Shown: positions 18,165-26,311 of the stretch, piece after piece | Layout of the letters: every line of letters starts with the position of its first letter | Position numbering within the stretch: the first letter of the stretch is position 1 | DNA from: G963662655 sp963666875 | GTDB taxonomy: Bacteria > Cloacimonadota > Cloacimonadia > Cloacimonadales > JAIOQZ01 | Reading direction: 5' to 3' | DNA length: 64,000 bases | Assembly (NCBI GenBank): GCA_963666875.2 | Contig: CAXXPU010000006.1 | Location: 558,001-622,000 of the forward strand | The notes under the pieces: model-generated | The model's input: the letters and a program-made list of their open reading frames with translations, nothing else | Told to the model about the DNA's origin: nothing | The model's database searches: none | Program-made: the position numbers and the translations under genes

Positions 18165-18188
18165 GGTACGCAGACGTCCACGTCTGCA
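18165..18188. repeat. REP-like palindrome
   Basis: An eight-base arm GCAGACGT and its complement flank a two-base spacer, preceded by GGTAC. A sister copy with the same GGTACGCAG opening lies at 20067-20090, so these are dispersed palindromic repeats. It starts three bases after the serine hydrolase stop and may also work as a stem-loop 3' end. Confidence 0.6.
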
Positions 18189-18362
18189 TCTCTTCTCTTG
18201 TCTTGAATCAGGATTCCCACGATTAGCAAGATTAGCATGATGGAGAGCAGCCAACTCAAAGCCGGTGCCTTTTCTCTCCAATCCTGTATATCATGTGAAT
18301 CCTGTGAATCTTGATTCAGACAGAAAAGCACAATGAGCAGGATAGAGAAAACGCCGCCCGGA

Positions 18363-18378
18363 CAGACTGTGTGATAAT
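18363..18378 (+). repeat. terminal inverted repeat, left end of the IS
   Basis: CAGACTGTGTGATAAT, matching the complement of 20034-20049 at 15 of 16 positions. Confidence 0.8.
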
Positions 18379-18448
18379 TGGATTTCTGGTTTGGGGCTAT
18401 CTCTGAGATGGCGAATTTCTGAGAGACTTTTGCCGAGACTCTCTTTTT

Positions 18449-19972
18449 CTACCGCGAAAATGCCTCTGATTTGGCATATAGCGTTGCCTTCCAACAAAAA
18501 TTGACCAGAAATAAGCATATAAAAGCACATATTGTTCTTACGTGCTTGAAATGGTCTCGAATGGCCGCCTTGAGCCTGTCAAAGCCAAGGACATTGAAAG
18601 CTCTCATCATATTGTACGCAAGAGCAATCAATGAAAATTCTCCATTGACCGACCTTAGCCCCCGGGTGAGGAAATCGCCTAGTCGCATATGCCGTTTAAT
18701 CGTGCCAAACGGATGCTCGACAATCATTTGACGAAGCTTTAGTTTCTCTTTATTCTCTTGATTGACTGTGCGTTGACGCTGGATTGCCTTTTCAAAGGTG
18801 TTTCGGTGAATGATCTTATACTTCGATCCGGGTGGAACACATTGCGTAAAACATGGACAGTCTTTACAAATGTTGCGACTGCAATAGGTTATCTGCCTAC
18901 CATCTTTCTTGAAGGATGATTTCGGTAGTTTCTTTCCTGCCGGGCAAAGATAACAATCTTCTTCCGGGATATACGTGAAGTTTGCAGGGCAAAATGGATC
19001 ATCTTCTCGCGGTGGTTTTTTCCCCGGTACTGGAACATACGTATCTACATTCTTTTCGTGACACTTATCTATCTCTTCTCCAGATGAATATCCCTCGTCC
19101 GCCACCACCGAAAGTTCCGAAGGTGCATGGGTCTCGAGAACTTTCTCAACCATTCTCGACAATTGCTTTCTGTCGTTGCCATCGTTGGTCACATCACATT
19201 CGGCGATCAAACTATTTTTTGAATCCACAACGAGTTGCACATTGTAACTCATGTCGATTTTGCTTTGGGGTTTGGTCATCATTTTGCTGTCGGGATCGGT
19301 GAGAGATACTTGCGTTTCACCCGTAGCTTCCAGAACTTCCTGCATCTCTCTGTATTCCCGTTGTTTACTTCGCAAATCCGCAATCGCCTGCTGCAAATCC
19401 GATATCTTCGATAGCTCCTGTTTGTCCAATCTCGATATCTCGTCCAGATATTCATCAATCTTGCGATCAAGCTTCACCATCAGTTTTCGTAACTTGTTTC
19501 GACTGTAATTCTTACTGTTATGGTTGACCGCCGAAAAGAAACTTCCATCGATCGCGGCAAGTTTGAAATCGATAAGATCAGCTCGTCGGCATATGTAGGT
19601 GAATTCGCGGAATACATTTTTGAGATTGTCGCGATTATCTTTCCGAAAATCCGCAATGGTCTTGAAATCAGGGCTCAGATTGCCGAGTAACCAGCGAACT
19701 TCGATATTGCGTTTGCACTCTCGTTCAAGCTTTCTACTCGAATTGATCCGATTCAAATACCCATAAATGTATAGCTTCAGTAAATCGCCTGGATTGTAAG
19801 GCTTACGACCTTTATCCTTGGGCTTCGTATTCGTGAAACCATGCCTCTCAAGATCAAGCTCATCTACGAAAAGGTCGATGATTCGAACCATGTTGTCGGA
19901 TTCGATCAGATCGTCGAGACAACAAAACTCCGCCGTTATCTGATAACGGTCGTCACCTGTGATGTAGCGCAT
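18449..19972 (-). CDS. IS1182-type transposase (DDE, DUF772 N-terminus)
   Basis: A full-length transposase of 507 aa. The N-terminal DUF772-like region (GRKPYNPGDLLKLYIYGYLN, then LLGNLSPDFKTIADFRKDN) binds the ends. The DDE core includes AAIDGSFFSAVN (first Asp) and VVADEGYSSGEE (second Asp), with the late acidic residue probably in IVEHPFGTIKRHM. A cysteine cluster (CSRNICKDCPCFTQC) is characteristic of this family. GAGGG before the ATG gives a clear start. No frameshift is seen. Confidence 0.92.
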   Translation of the reverse strand: MRYITGDDRYQITAEFCCLDDLIESDNMVRIIDLFVDELDLERHGFTNTKPKDKGRKPYNPGDLLKLYIYGYLNRINSSRKLERECKRNIEVRWLLGNLSPDFKTIADFRKDNRDNLKNVFREFTYICRRADLIDFKLAAIDGSFFSAVNHNSKNYSRNKLRKLMVKLDRKIDEYLDEISRLDKQELSKISDLQQAIADLRSKQREYREMQEVLEATGETQVSLTDPDSKMMTKPQSKIDMSYNVQLVVDSKNSLIAECDVTNDGNDRKQLSRMVEKVLETHAPSELSVVADEGYSSGEEIDKCHEKNVDTYVPVPGKKPPREDDPFCPANFTYIPEEDCYLCPAGKKLPKSSFKKDGRQITYCSRNICKDCPCFTQCVPPGSKYKIIHRNTFEKAIQRQRTVNQENKEKLKLRQMIVEHPFGTIKRHMRLGDFLTRGLRSVNGEFSLIALAYNMMRAFNVLGFDRLKAAIRDHFKHVRTICAFICLFLVNFCWKATLYAKSEAFSR

Positions 19973-20033
19973 TATTCCCTCACTCGGGGGCGATCTAAAT
20001 CTATGCGTTTACTTAGTCAAGATCGATATGCAT

Positions 20034-20049
20034 ATTTTCACACAGTCTG
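20034..20049 (-). repeat. terminal inverted repeat, right end of the IS
   Basis: ATTTTCACACAGTCTG on the plus strand, complementary to the left terminal repeat with one mismatch. Confidence 0.8.
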
Positions 20050-20066
20050 GGAGGTCGGCGCCTACT

Positions 20067-20146
20067 GGTACGCAGCCACCCCTGGCTGCACAGCAGTTTG
20101 TCACCCTGAGTAGCGAGGAACGAGCGAATCGAAGGGTCAAACTGCT
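20067..20146. repeat. two adjacent intergenic palindromes
   Basis: First, GGTACGCAG opens a hairpin with arms GCAGCCA/TGGCTGC at 20072-20089, related to the copy at 18165. Second, AGCAGTTTG at 20092-20100 pairs with CAAACTGCT at 20138-20146. The interior of the second begins TCACCCTGAGT and ends GAAGGGT. It resembles the repeat at 44276-44326. No gene lies in 20050-20223. Confidence 0.6.
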
Positions 20147-20223
20147 ACAGGTGAATGAATTGCATTGACATCATGCTTTATGCTTATTCAGATTGGTCAA
20201 GACCTATACCATAGGAGAAAAAT

Positions 20224-21132
20224 ATGTCAACGTTTTCCGAAAGAATGGGTTATATAAAGCCACCCGAGTTTATGCAGATAGATGATATGAATCATGTTCT
20301 CAAAAATAGATTAATGAATTTTTGCGAGACATATTTATTGCAGCCATTAGAAAGGCTTGAAAGAAAGCAACTTAAAGATATCGAGAATTTACTGCTTGAT
20401 AAATTGAAGAAGAACTACTCAAACGCATTATTTTTAAATGATCAAGGATATATGAGGGCTGGCATATTTAGAGATAAGTTTATGAAAATGCACTGTTATG
20501 AGCGCTACACCTTCATTGAGGAGTTAATTCAGTCATTGATTGAACATTTCTATTCTACAACATATAATCCAAGAAAATTCTTCGATGGGACCCCTAAGTC
20601 ATTTGCTGATCAATACTTACTGGGGAAATTCATTAAAGATACAATTAACGAGATTCTTGAAACAGAAAACTCAGGCTACCACCTGACCGATGCACTTGAA
20701 TTCATCAAAATCACATCTGAAGCAGAGCTCAAAGAAGTCGAACAAACTCAAAAATGCTCAATCGAGTCTGTTCGAGACCGTTTCAATCACGCTGTCTCTC
20801 TATTCTCTGATCGCGAAAAACCGGAATATGCCAATGCCGTAAAAGAAGCGTTATCCGCTATGGAGATATTGGCTCAGTATTACACAGGAAATCCGAAAGG
20901 AACGCTGGGTAAGCTGATAATGGATTCAAGTATTGACCTACCTCCAGCATTGAAGCAATCCATCAGCTCTTTATATGGCTATGCAAGTAACGAAGGCAAT
21001 GCACGGCATGGTAATCTGGAAACTGAGCATGAAGTTACTTTCAACGAAGCCAAATTCATCATCGTCACGACATCAGCCCTGATCAACTACATCATCGCGC
21101 TGAATCCGAAGAAGAAAGAGCTCGAGAAATAG
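20224..21132 (+). CDS. AbiJ-NTD4-like protein, candidate abortive-infection gene
   Basis: A protein of 302 aa starting MSTFSERMGYIKPPEFMQID, followed by DDMNHVLKNRLMNF. This pattern (FS-RMGY, then IQ-D-MDD-LRN-LWN) is that of the AbiJ N-terminal domain 4 family as I recall it. The C-terminal part (about 190-302) is helical with SSLYGYASNEGNARHGNLE, like HEPN/Abi C-terminal regions. AGGAG precedes the ATG. The gene is A+T-rich relative to the chromosome and sits just downstream of an insertion sequence, fitting a horizontally acquired phage-defence gene. The molecular activity is unproven; a HEPN RNase effect is inferred. Confidence 0.72.
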   Translation: MSTFSERMGYIKPPEFMQIDDMNHVLKNRLMNFCETYLLQPLERLERKQLKDIENLLLDKLKKNYSNALFLNDQGYMRAGIFRDKFMKMHCYERYTFIEELIQSLIEHFYSTTYNPRKFFDGTPKSFADQYLLGKFIKDTINEILETENSGYHLTDALEFIKITSEAELKEVEQTQKCSIESVRDRFNHAVSLFSDREKPEYANAVKEALSAMEILAQYYTGNPKGTLGKLIMDSSIDLPPALKQSISSLYGYASNEGNARHGNLETEHEVTFNEAKFIIVTTSALINYIIALNPKKKELEK

Positions 21133-21135
21133 GAC

Positions 21136-21157
21136 GGGCAGGCACAGGGACCTGCCC
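21136..21157. repeat. REP-like hairpin, possible transcription end
   Basis: Arms GGGCAGG and CCTGCCC separated by eight bases, followed by CTACATC. A related copy lies at 28566-28587. It sits four bases after the Abi-like stop and close to the end of the convergent sigma factor gene, so it may terminate both. Confidence 0.55.
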
Positions 21158-21171
21158 CTACATCAAATCGA

Positions 21172-22401
21172 TCACTTGCACTTGCCGGGGCGAGGCAATT
21201 CATCTTCGGTCGCCTGCCTGACGCCGACCAGCACGAACTCGAACCACAGCCTGAACTTCTCGCCGTGGAATTCGGTTTCCGGTGCGTCTTTCCACTTCTC
21301 CCAGGTGACGAATCCGCCCATCTTCCAGCCCTCGGAGATGAACGTCTTGTGCAGCACCTCGCGGCCTTCGCAGTCGATGAAGCTCTCGGTGTAGTTTCTG
21401 CCGTGGTAGTCGTCCTCGCTGGTACGGACGCGGATGCAGTTCTCGTAGATCGTGTCGCCGATGGTGAGCTTGACGATATCACGCTCGACGGTCTCCTTCT
21501 CTGTGATTTCTGTCGATGGCGCGGTGATCGTAAGGTTCATCGGCCCGACCAGTTCCTTCTGCTCGATATCGATCCTGACCTTGTCCGGCTCGTTGTAGTG
21601 AAACACTCGGAACGGCATGCTGATCGTGTCGTCTTCGATGCTGTAATACAGGAATCGCTCTATCTCGCCCTCGCGGCGGTCGTATCTGTTGTGTACTTCC
21701 CACACCTGCTTTCCGAGGATTTCCGCCTGCCGCGTCACGATGCTGTTTGCCTCGAACACCAGGATGCGTCCTGGGTGCTCGTAGCCGGCGATCTTTTCGA
21801 CATCGCCGACGCCCTTCCCCGGCGAACCCATGAACAGCCCGTAGCCTGAGCGCTGAACGGTGATTTTCGGGGGATTTTCAACCTTTTCGATCTTGATTTC
21901 CGGTGCGATATGCTTTTCATTCTGGGGCATGGTCATCTCCTTTTTCAATCGGTTTCGGGCATCGTGGAGCTGTCGTTTGATGGAACCTTCCGGAACCTTC
22001 AGCAGCTTGCTGATCTCCGAAACCTTCTGATGCGTAAAGTATTTCATGAAAAGAAGATATTGGTCTTTCGAAGGTAGATTGCCCATCGATTCGACCACGG
22101 CCGGGTCGTTCATCTCATCGACCGCGAAATTCCGCTCGAGGATGAACGTACTTGTATGCACCAGTCTGCCGCGTTCCTTCAGGTAATCGAAGCTCTGGTT
22201 GCGCGCGATGGTCATCAACCACGATTGCAGGTTGAACGGCTCGCTAAAATCGACCAGGTTCTGCAGCGCTTTGATCAGCGTCTGCTGCAACACCTCGTCG
22301 GTGTCCTCCTTGTTCCCGGTGTAGCGGTGGATCCAGTTCCGCAACCTCGGGATGATCTCCACGATCTCGATCTGCCATTTCTCTTCCGGTTTCATACGCA
22401 T
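21172..22401 (-). CDS. ECF-type sigma factor with a large C-terminal extension
   Basis: About 409 aa, twice the size of a normal ECF sigma factor. The N-terminal 160 residues carry region 2 (DTDEVLQQTLIKALQNLVDF; LQSWLMTIARNQSFDYLKER) and region 4 (LPSKDQYLLFMKYFTHQKVS; VPEGSIKRQLHDARNRLKKE). The remaining 230 residues form a beta-rich, soluble domain of unknown type (FMGSPGKGVGDVEKIAGYEH; VWEVHNRYDRREGEIERFLY). A fused domain could replace an anti-sigma factor as the sensor. The ATG at 22401 has AAGGAG six bases upstream, so it is preferred over the GTG at 22428. There is no anti-sigma gene next to it. Confidence 0.82.
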   Translation of the reverse strand: MRMKPEEKWQIEIVEIIPRLRNWIHRYTGNKEDTDEVLQQTLIKALQNLVDFSEPFNLQSWLMTIARNQSFDYLKERGRLVHTSTFILERNFAVDEMNDPAVVESMGNLPSKDQYLLFMKYFTHQKVSEISKLLKVPEGSIKRQLHDARNRLKKEMTMPQNEKHIAPEIKIEKVENPPKITVQRSGYGLFMGSPGKGVGDVEKIAGYEHPGRILVFEANSIVTRQAEILGKQVWEVHNRYDRREGEIERFLYYSIEDDTISMPFRVFHYNEPDKVRIDIEQKELVGPMNLTITAPSTEITEKETVERDIVKLTIGDTIYENCIRVRTSEDDYHGRNYTESFIDCEGREVLHKTFISEGWKMGGFVTWEKWKDAPETEFHGEKFRLWFEFVLVGVRQATEDELPRPGKCK

Positions 22402-22526
22402 GGGTTTCTCCTTCGAATCAATATCCACCTGATAAACAGATTTCTGTCAAAATGGTTCGGAAATTTCATTAAAAAATTGACGAATCGATTTGCATGGCAT
22501 CAATCAAACCCGGAAGGAGACGGAAT

Positions 22527-23009
22527 ATGGACAAGCAATTGCTAATCAACCTGCTGCCGGGATTGAGCGGTCATGTGATCCAGCGATTACACGACGAACA
22601 ATTGAATAAGCTCCTGCGGCAATACAGGAAAAACCTGCCGATAAAATCCATTGTTTCTAAAAACGGTTATCTACTGATCACAGCATCTATTACAGCGCCA
22701 ATCGTCGGACAGATCGAGATCAAGCCGCAGATCGCGATCGACTCGATCGACGTGTCCAGCCGCAAACTGGTAATCCGCTCAAGGATCCTGAACGTGAATA
22801 CGCTGATCCAGAAAGCGCTTTCATACCTGATCGGTCATTACGGACTCGATATCCGCATGAACGACGGCATTCTGTCCATTAACCTGACGGAGCAATGGGT
22901 GCGCGCGCTATCCGATCTCACGGATGAAGCCCGAAAGAAGTTGGACAATCTGACGGTGGATGTCGAGATGAAACAGGGCGAGATGATCGTCGGGATGAAG
23001 ATGGCGTGA
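22527..23009 (+). CDS. hypothetical soluble protein
   Basis: A protein of 160 aa beginning MDKQLLINLLPGLSGHVIQR. GGAAGGAGA lies upstream of this ATG, so it is preferred over the one at 22494. There is no signal peptide or membrane helix. Alternating hydrophobic strands (YLLITASITAPIVGQIEIKP; RKLVIRSRILNVNTLIQKAL) suggest a beta-sandwich or lipid-binding-like fold with a C-terminal helix and strand. It is divergent from the sigma factor gene and could be its target, but that is speculation. Family not recognised. Confidence 0.68.
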   Translation: MDKQLLINLLPGLSGHVIQRLHDEQLNKLLRQYRKNLPIKSIVSKNGYLLITASITAPIVGQIEIKPQIAIDSIDVSSRKLVIRSRILNVNTLIQKALSYLIGHYGLDIRMNDGILSINLTEQWVRALSDLTDEARKKLDNLTVDVEMKQGEMIVGMKMA

Positions 23010-23048
23010 ACTGATGCTGATGGGACGACTGCGTACCAGGCAAAAGAA

Positions 23049-23069
23049 AAGCCGGCGGGGAGCCGGCTT
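23049..23069 (-). terminator. intrinsic terminator of the PDZ/ECF operon
   Basis: Arms AAGCCGGC/GCCGGCTT around a five-base loop. On the minus strand the hairpin is followed by TTTTCTTTTG, so it terminates the leftward operon best. It may also stop rightward transcription from the gene ending at 23009. Confidence 0.75.
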
Positions 23070-23131
23070 ATCATGTAGGATATGCATTAGGAGAGGGGAG
23101 GATTTATTGGTTCGTCACGAGACGAATATTT

Positions 23132-24412
23132 TTATATCTCACCTGAATCAGCGAAATCGAAGTCGAGGTCCAGATCGATGTCGATGTCTTCGAGGTCTTC
23201 AAGGTTTTCGATAAACTTCAGATTTTTCAGATTCTTCAGGTTTTCGAGATTTTTCAGGTTTTCGAGATTCTGCAGCCCCTGCATGCTTTTCAGATACGAA
23301 TCATCATCCAGTTCGATCATCTCACCGTTTCTTTCGATGACCATCTCGCCATCGTCGTAGTAGATCGTGACGTCGTCGTCGTCGTAGATATCCGAGCGCT
23401 TCTTCAGTTCGGGACTGAACTTCATTTCCTTGCCGTCGCGCAGGATCTTCAGTTCGACCTTGTCGCCTTCTTTCTTGTCATCGATCACGTCGAAGATATC
23501 GTCGATTTCAGTTACTTTCTTGCCGTCGATCGTGATGATCTCGTCGTCTTCTTCCAGTCCGGCTTCTTTGGCTGGGGATTTTTTCGCGATCTTGCTGATG
23601 GTAATCTTTGTCTTGTCCGATACGTCTTTCTGTTTGTCGTAGGTCTTGTTCAAAGTAATTCCCATCGCGTTGGGGTGCTTGTCCATATCTTTGAAGATCT
23701 TGATGGACTTCGGAATATTGTTGAACCACTGATTCGTACGGCTGAATCCGAGTTCCTTTTCGCCGATGATTACGTCGAATGTCTTGCGGTCGCCGTCGCG
23801 GAAAACGGAAAACTTCGATTTCTGCCCGATCTTCATCCCATCGACGATCTTCCCGAGTTGTCCGATCGTGTAGATCTTGTCGTCGTCGATCTTGAGCAGG
23901 ACGTCGCCCTTCTCGAGGCCGGCCTTATCGGCGGCGGAATCGTTAACGATGCCGGTAAGCAGGATGCCGTAGCCTTCGGTGACGCCTTTCTTCTCGAGGG
24001 TCGAGGACTTGAGATCGCTCATATTGATCCCAATGAAGGGTTTCTTGGCGGTGTAGTCGCTACGCTCGCCGATCTCGAGATTGATGGTCATCTCTTTCTT
24101 GTCGCGCATGACCTTGCACTTGACTTTCTTGCCCGGGTCCATGGTCGTGAGCATCTTGGTCAACTGATCTGTCGTGTAGATCTTGTCTCCCTCCATACTC
24201 AGCAGGACATCTCCGTCTTCAAATCCGGCCTTGTCCGCGGGTGTGTCGTCGATTACCTCATCGATACGGATACCGTAGGACCCCTTGACGCCGAGATCCT
24301 CGTATTCATCTTCATCGAGCGTGCTGGTGAAGACACCTATAAAGGACTTCGCCGAGAGCGATGCAACGCCAATTATCGCGAGAATCGCCAGTAACAGCAT
24401 GAATCGTTTCAT
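23132..24412 (-). CDS. secreted protein with three PDZ domains
   Basis: A protein of 426 aa with a signal peptide (FMLLLAILAIIGVASLSA) and three PDZ domains. PDZ1 (about 25-115) has DTPADKAGFEDGDVLLSMEG; PDZ2 (about 125-215) has DSAADKAGLEKGDVLLKIDD; PDZ3 (about 245-340) has KSPAKEAGLEEDDEIITIDG. There is no trypsin-like protease domain, so it is a binding or scaffold protein rather than HtrA. The C-terminus is a low-complexity Leu/Asn/Lys/Glu stretch of five- to six-residue repeats (LENLKN) ending in an acidic tail. It is the last gene of an ECF sigma/anti-sigma operon, which points to envelope-stress sensing of misfolded protein ends, as PDZ domains do in the sigma-E pathway. Confidence 0.88.
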   Translation of the reverse strand: MKRFMLLLAILAIIGVASLSAKSFIGVFTSTLDEDEYEDLGVKGSYGIRIDEVIDDTPADKAGFEDGDVLLSMEGDKIYTTDQLTKMLTTMDPGKKVKCKVMRDKKEMTINLEIGERSDYTAKKPFIGINMSDLKSSTLEKKGVTEGYGILLTGIVNDSAADKAGLEKGDVLLKIDDDKIYTIGQLGKIVDGMKIGQKSKFSVFRDGDRKTFDVIIGEKELGFSRTNQWFNNIPKSIKIFKDMDKHPNAMGITLNKTYDKQKDVSDKTKITISKIAKKSPAKEAGLEEDDEIITIDGKKVTEIDDIFDVIDDKKEGDKVELKILRDGKEMKFSPELKKRSDIYDDDDVTIYYDDGEMVIERNGEMIELDDDSYLKSMQGLQNLENLKNLENLKNLKNLKFIENLEDLEDIDIDLDLDFDFADSGEI

Positions 24413-24438
24413 TTCTAACCTCCTGTACTATGTAAGCT

Positions 24439-24906
24439 TTATATACTGCCGGGAAGATTCTTCCCGACAGGTATGGATTCGACCGGATCGAATTCCGATA
24501 CAATCATCAATTCGCCCTTGGCGGGAGAATTGTACTTGCGGATGACGTACGCCTTTTCCTCTTCGTACTCCTCGTCGTGGAACATCGGATAGATTTCCGG
24601 ATTGTACAGCGAGGTATAATCGACATACTCTTCCTCCGCATTATCGTTAGCAGGCTCGAACCGCTCGGAAGCGTTACTCTGGAAAGCGATCTGGTTTGCC
24701 CGAATGGCAAGTTCGGGATTCCAGACGAAGACGAACAGTATAGCAAGAAGCACTGAGGCAAATCCCACCGATAGACGAAAACGATACCGGTATTTTCTCT
24801 CAACGCCAAAGTAACGCTCCCGCAGAGCAGTTCGCAATCTGGTTTCATGCCCGTCGTTTTCGGGACCGGGCAGCTGCATGTTGTCCAATTTGCTTTCAAA
24901 ATCCAT
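24439..24906 (-). CDS. putative anti-sigma factor, single-pass membrane protein
   Basis: A protein of 155 aa. The cytoplasmic N-terminus (about 45 residues, with HETRLRTALRERYFGVERKY) is followed by one membrane helix (LSVGFASVLLAILFVFVW) and an acidic periplasmic domain (EEEYVDYTSLYNPEIYPMFH). The layout matches RseA-like anti-sigma factors, but I see no zinc-binding H-x3-C-x2-C motif. It starts three bases after the sigma factor stop, so it should be made together with its cognate sigma factor. Assignment rests on context and topology. Confidence 0.72.
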   Translation of the reverse strand: MDFESKLDNMQLPGPENDGHETRLRTALRERYFGVERKYRYRFRLSVGFASVLLAILFVFVWNPELAIRANQIAFQSNASERFEPANDNAEEEYVDYTSLYNPEIYPMFHDEEYEEEKAYVIRKYNSPAKGELMIVSEFDPVESIPVGKNLPGSI

Positions 24907-24909
24907 TCT

Positions 24910-25443
24910 CTAATCCCCCTCGACAATTCCCCGGAGCCTGTTCAGCGCGCGATGCAATCTGACCTTCACGGCCCCTTCGGATGTCTTGAAAACTTCCGCG
25001 ATATTTTGATGTCTCATCTTGTTGAAGAACCGGAGACTCAGAAGGTTCTGATCCTTCAACGGAAGTTGCTGCATGGCTTTGCGGATCTTGCCATAATCGA
25101 AGCCGTCATCGTCCCCGGTATCCCCCACCTGGGCTTCCGACTCCCATTGCAACTTCTCCCTTATTCTGGTGTTCCGCTTCGCCTGACGATAGTAACCGTT
25201 CACCTCATTCATGGCGATTCGTATCAGCCAGGCCTGAAAAGATCCCTTACCAAACCAGCGGAACATGTTAAGCTTGTTCATTGCGGTGTAAAACACGTCC
25301 GACACGATCTCGTGCCGGGTCTGGGTATCACTCACTCTATGGAACACAAACCGGTCAATGATCGGATAATATTCGCTGTATAGTGCATCGAAGCACTTAA
25401 TGTCCTTTCGGGCATCCCTGATTTTTTCTTCTTCCCGTTCCAT
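24910..25443 (-). CDS. ECF-type RNA polymerase sigma factor
   Basis: A protein of 177 aa. Region 2 spans about 18-90 (CFDALYSEYYPIIDRFVFHR; SDVFYTAMNKLNMFRWFGKG; FQAWLIRIAMNEVNGYYRQA) and region 4 about 120-170 (LPLKDQNLLSLRFFNKMRHQ; TSEGAVKVRLHRALNRLRGI). Normal family length. First gene of a three-gene operon with the anti-sigma-like and triple-PDZ genes. It probably directs the envelope-stress response and its own operon, as is usual for such cassettes. Confidence 0.92.
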   Translation of the reverse strand: MEREEEKIRDARKDIKCFDALYSEYYPIIDRFVFHRVSDTQTRHEIVSDVFYTAMNKLNMFRWFGKGSFQAWLIRIAMNEVNGYYRQAKRNTRIREKLQWESEAQVGDTGDDDGFDYGKIRKAMQQLPLKDQNLLSLRFFNKMRHQNIAEVFKTSEGAVKVRLHRALNRLRGIVEGD

Positions 25444-25689
25444 ACGCTTTCACACCATAAAATGGATTTGCCATGCCATGGTTACACAATTTGTGCCGAA
25501 AAAGTTCCGATATCTTCTAACCGACTGCAAATCACCTGATAACGCGATCCATCTCTGCTCATTCTCGGCTCTGTTTTGTCATCGATACGACTGTATGCAA
25601 GAATGATATACATCCGACCAGCCTAATATATCATTGGGATATACCAGATCGAAGCGATACGGATTTATTGGTGTAATACTTAAAATCAT

Positions 25690-25719
25690 TTGACGTTTTT
25701 CAATACGATTCAGTAATAT
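25690..25719 (+). promoter_or_regulatory. putative sigma-70 promoter before the lipoprotein genes
   Basis: TTGACG at 25690-25695 and TAATAT at 25714-25719 with an 18-base spacer, giving a very short leader to the ATG at 25743. The 25444-25689 stretch upstream is A+T-rich and holds no gene I can support. Confidence 0.5.
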
Positions 25720-25742
25720 TACATAAAACGATGGAGCGCTCC

Positions 25743-26297
25743 ATGAAATATGCTTTCTACCTTGTTATTGCAATTACCATTATAGCACTGTTCACGATAA
25801 CAGGCTGCGAATCGAGCTCCGGTTCCGAAAGCGAGTGGGCAGCGATCGATAGCCTCGATTTCATGGTATATACCACCGACTACTTCGGTTATTGCTGTCT
25901 GGACGAGAATGGGAGCCAATACGATAACGATCCGCGGGACTGGGTCATCCACGACTATGACGATGATACATGGGAAGCCGACGAGATTGTACCCTGGTTC
26001 GATTTCAGGACCGGAGCCTACCCGAATCCAAGTAACGCATTTACCCAGATAGTTCTCGACACCCCGGAGAGCATCGACATCACCATTGTGGTTTACGACC
26101 GATCGCTCGAATTCTCCGACGTAATGTCCTACAAGGCTATCTGCTCAGGGACCCATGTCTTTCAGATCGATTTCGCATCGTACGATGTCCCGCCCGATCT
26201 CTACCGCGTCTTCGTTCACATGACCAATCCCTGGGAAGGCATCTCGAAGTGGAGCTACGGCGATATCATGTACGACCCGGATTACGAGTGGGAATAG
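25743..26297 (+). CDS. lipoprotein, first of two tandem paralogues
   Basis: About 184 aa. The signal ends in a lipobox, ITIIALFTITGC, then a Ser/Glu-rich linker. The mature part is acidic and aromatic-rich, with DPRDWVIHDYDDD, a segment resembling the beta-sandwich of sorting domains (FRTGAYPNPSNAFTQIVLDT; ITIVVYDRSLEF), and a C-terminus WSYGDIMYDPDYE. The next gene encodes the same layout and tail. A 14-base palindrome (25731-25744) covers the ribosome binding site and start, so the ATG at 25743 is chosen over the in-frame ATG at 25731. Family not recognised. Confidence 0.75.
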   Translation: MKYAFYLVIAITIIALFTITGCESSSGSESEWAAIDSLDFMVYTTDYFGYCCLDENGSQYDNDPRDWVIHDYDDDTWEADEIVPWFDFRTGAYPNPSNAFTQIVLDTPESIDITIVVYDRSLEFSDVMSYKAICSGTHVFQIDFASYDVPPDLYRVFVHMTNPWEGISKWSYGDIMYDPDYEWE

Positions 26298-26311
26298 ATA
26301 CAGGAGGAACC

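Larger units (their letters stand above)
18363..20049 (-). mobile_element. IS1182-family-like insertion sequence
   Basis: A 1,687-base element with one transposase gene and imperfect terminal inverted repeats: CAGACTGTGTGATAAT at 18363-18378, and the complement of CAGACTGTGTGAAAAT at 20034-20049 (15 of 16 match). The bases just outside both ends are GGA, a possible three-base target duplication, though this is too short to be sure. The transposase frame is intact, so the element may be active. It sits between the serine hydrolase gene and an Abi-like gene, with REP palindromes on both sides. Confidence 0.82.

Noticed and set aside
25731..25744. 14-base perfect palindrome at the start of the first lipoprotein gene
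   Set aside because: It may be an operator, but it coincides with the ribosome binding site and start codon, and I cannot find a second copy; too short to claim regulation.
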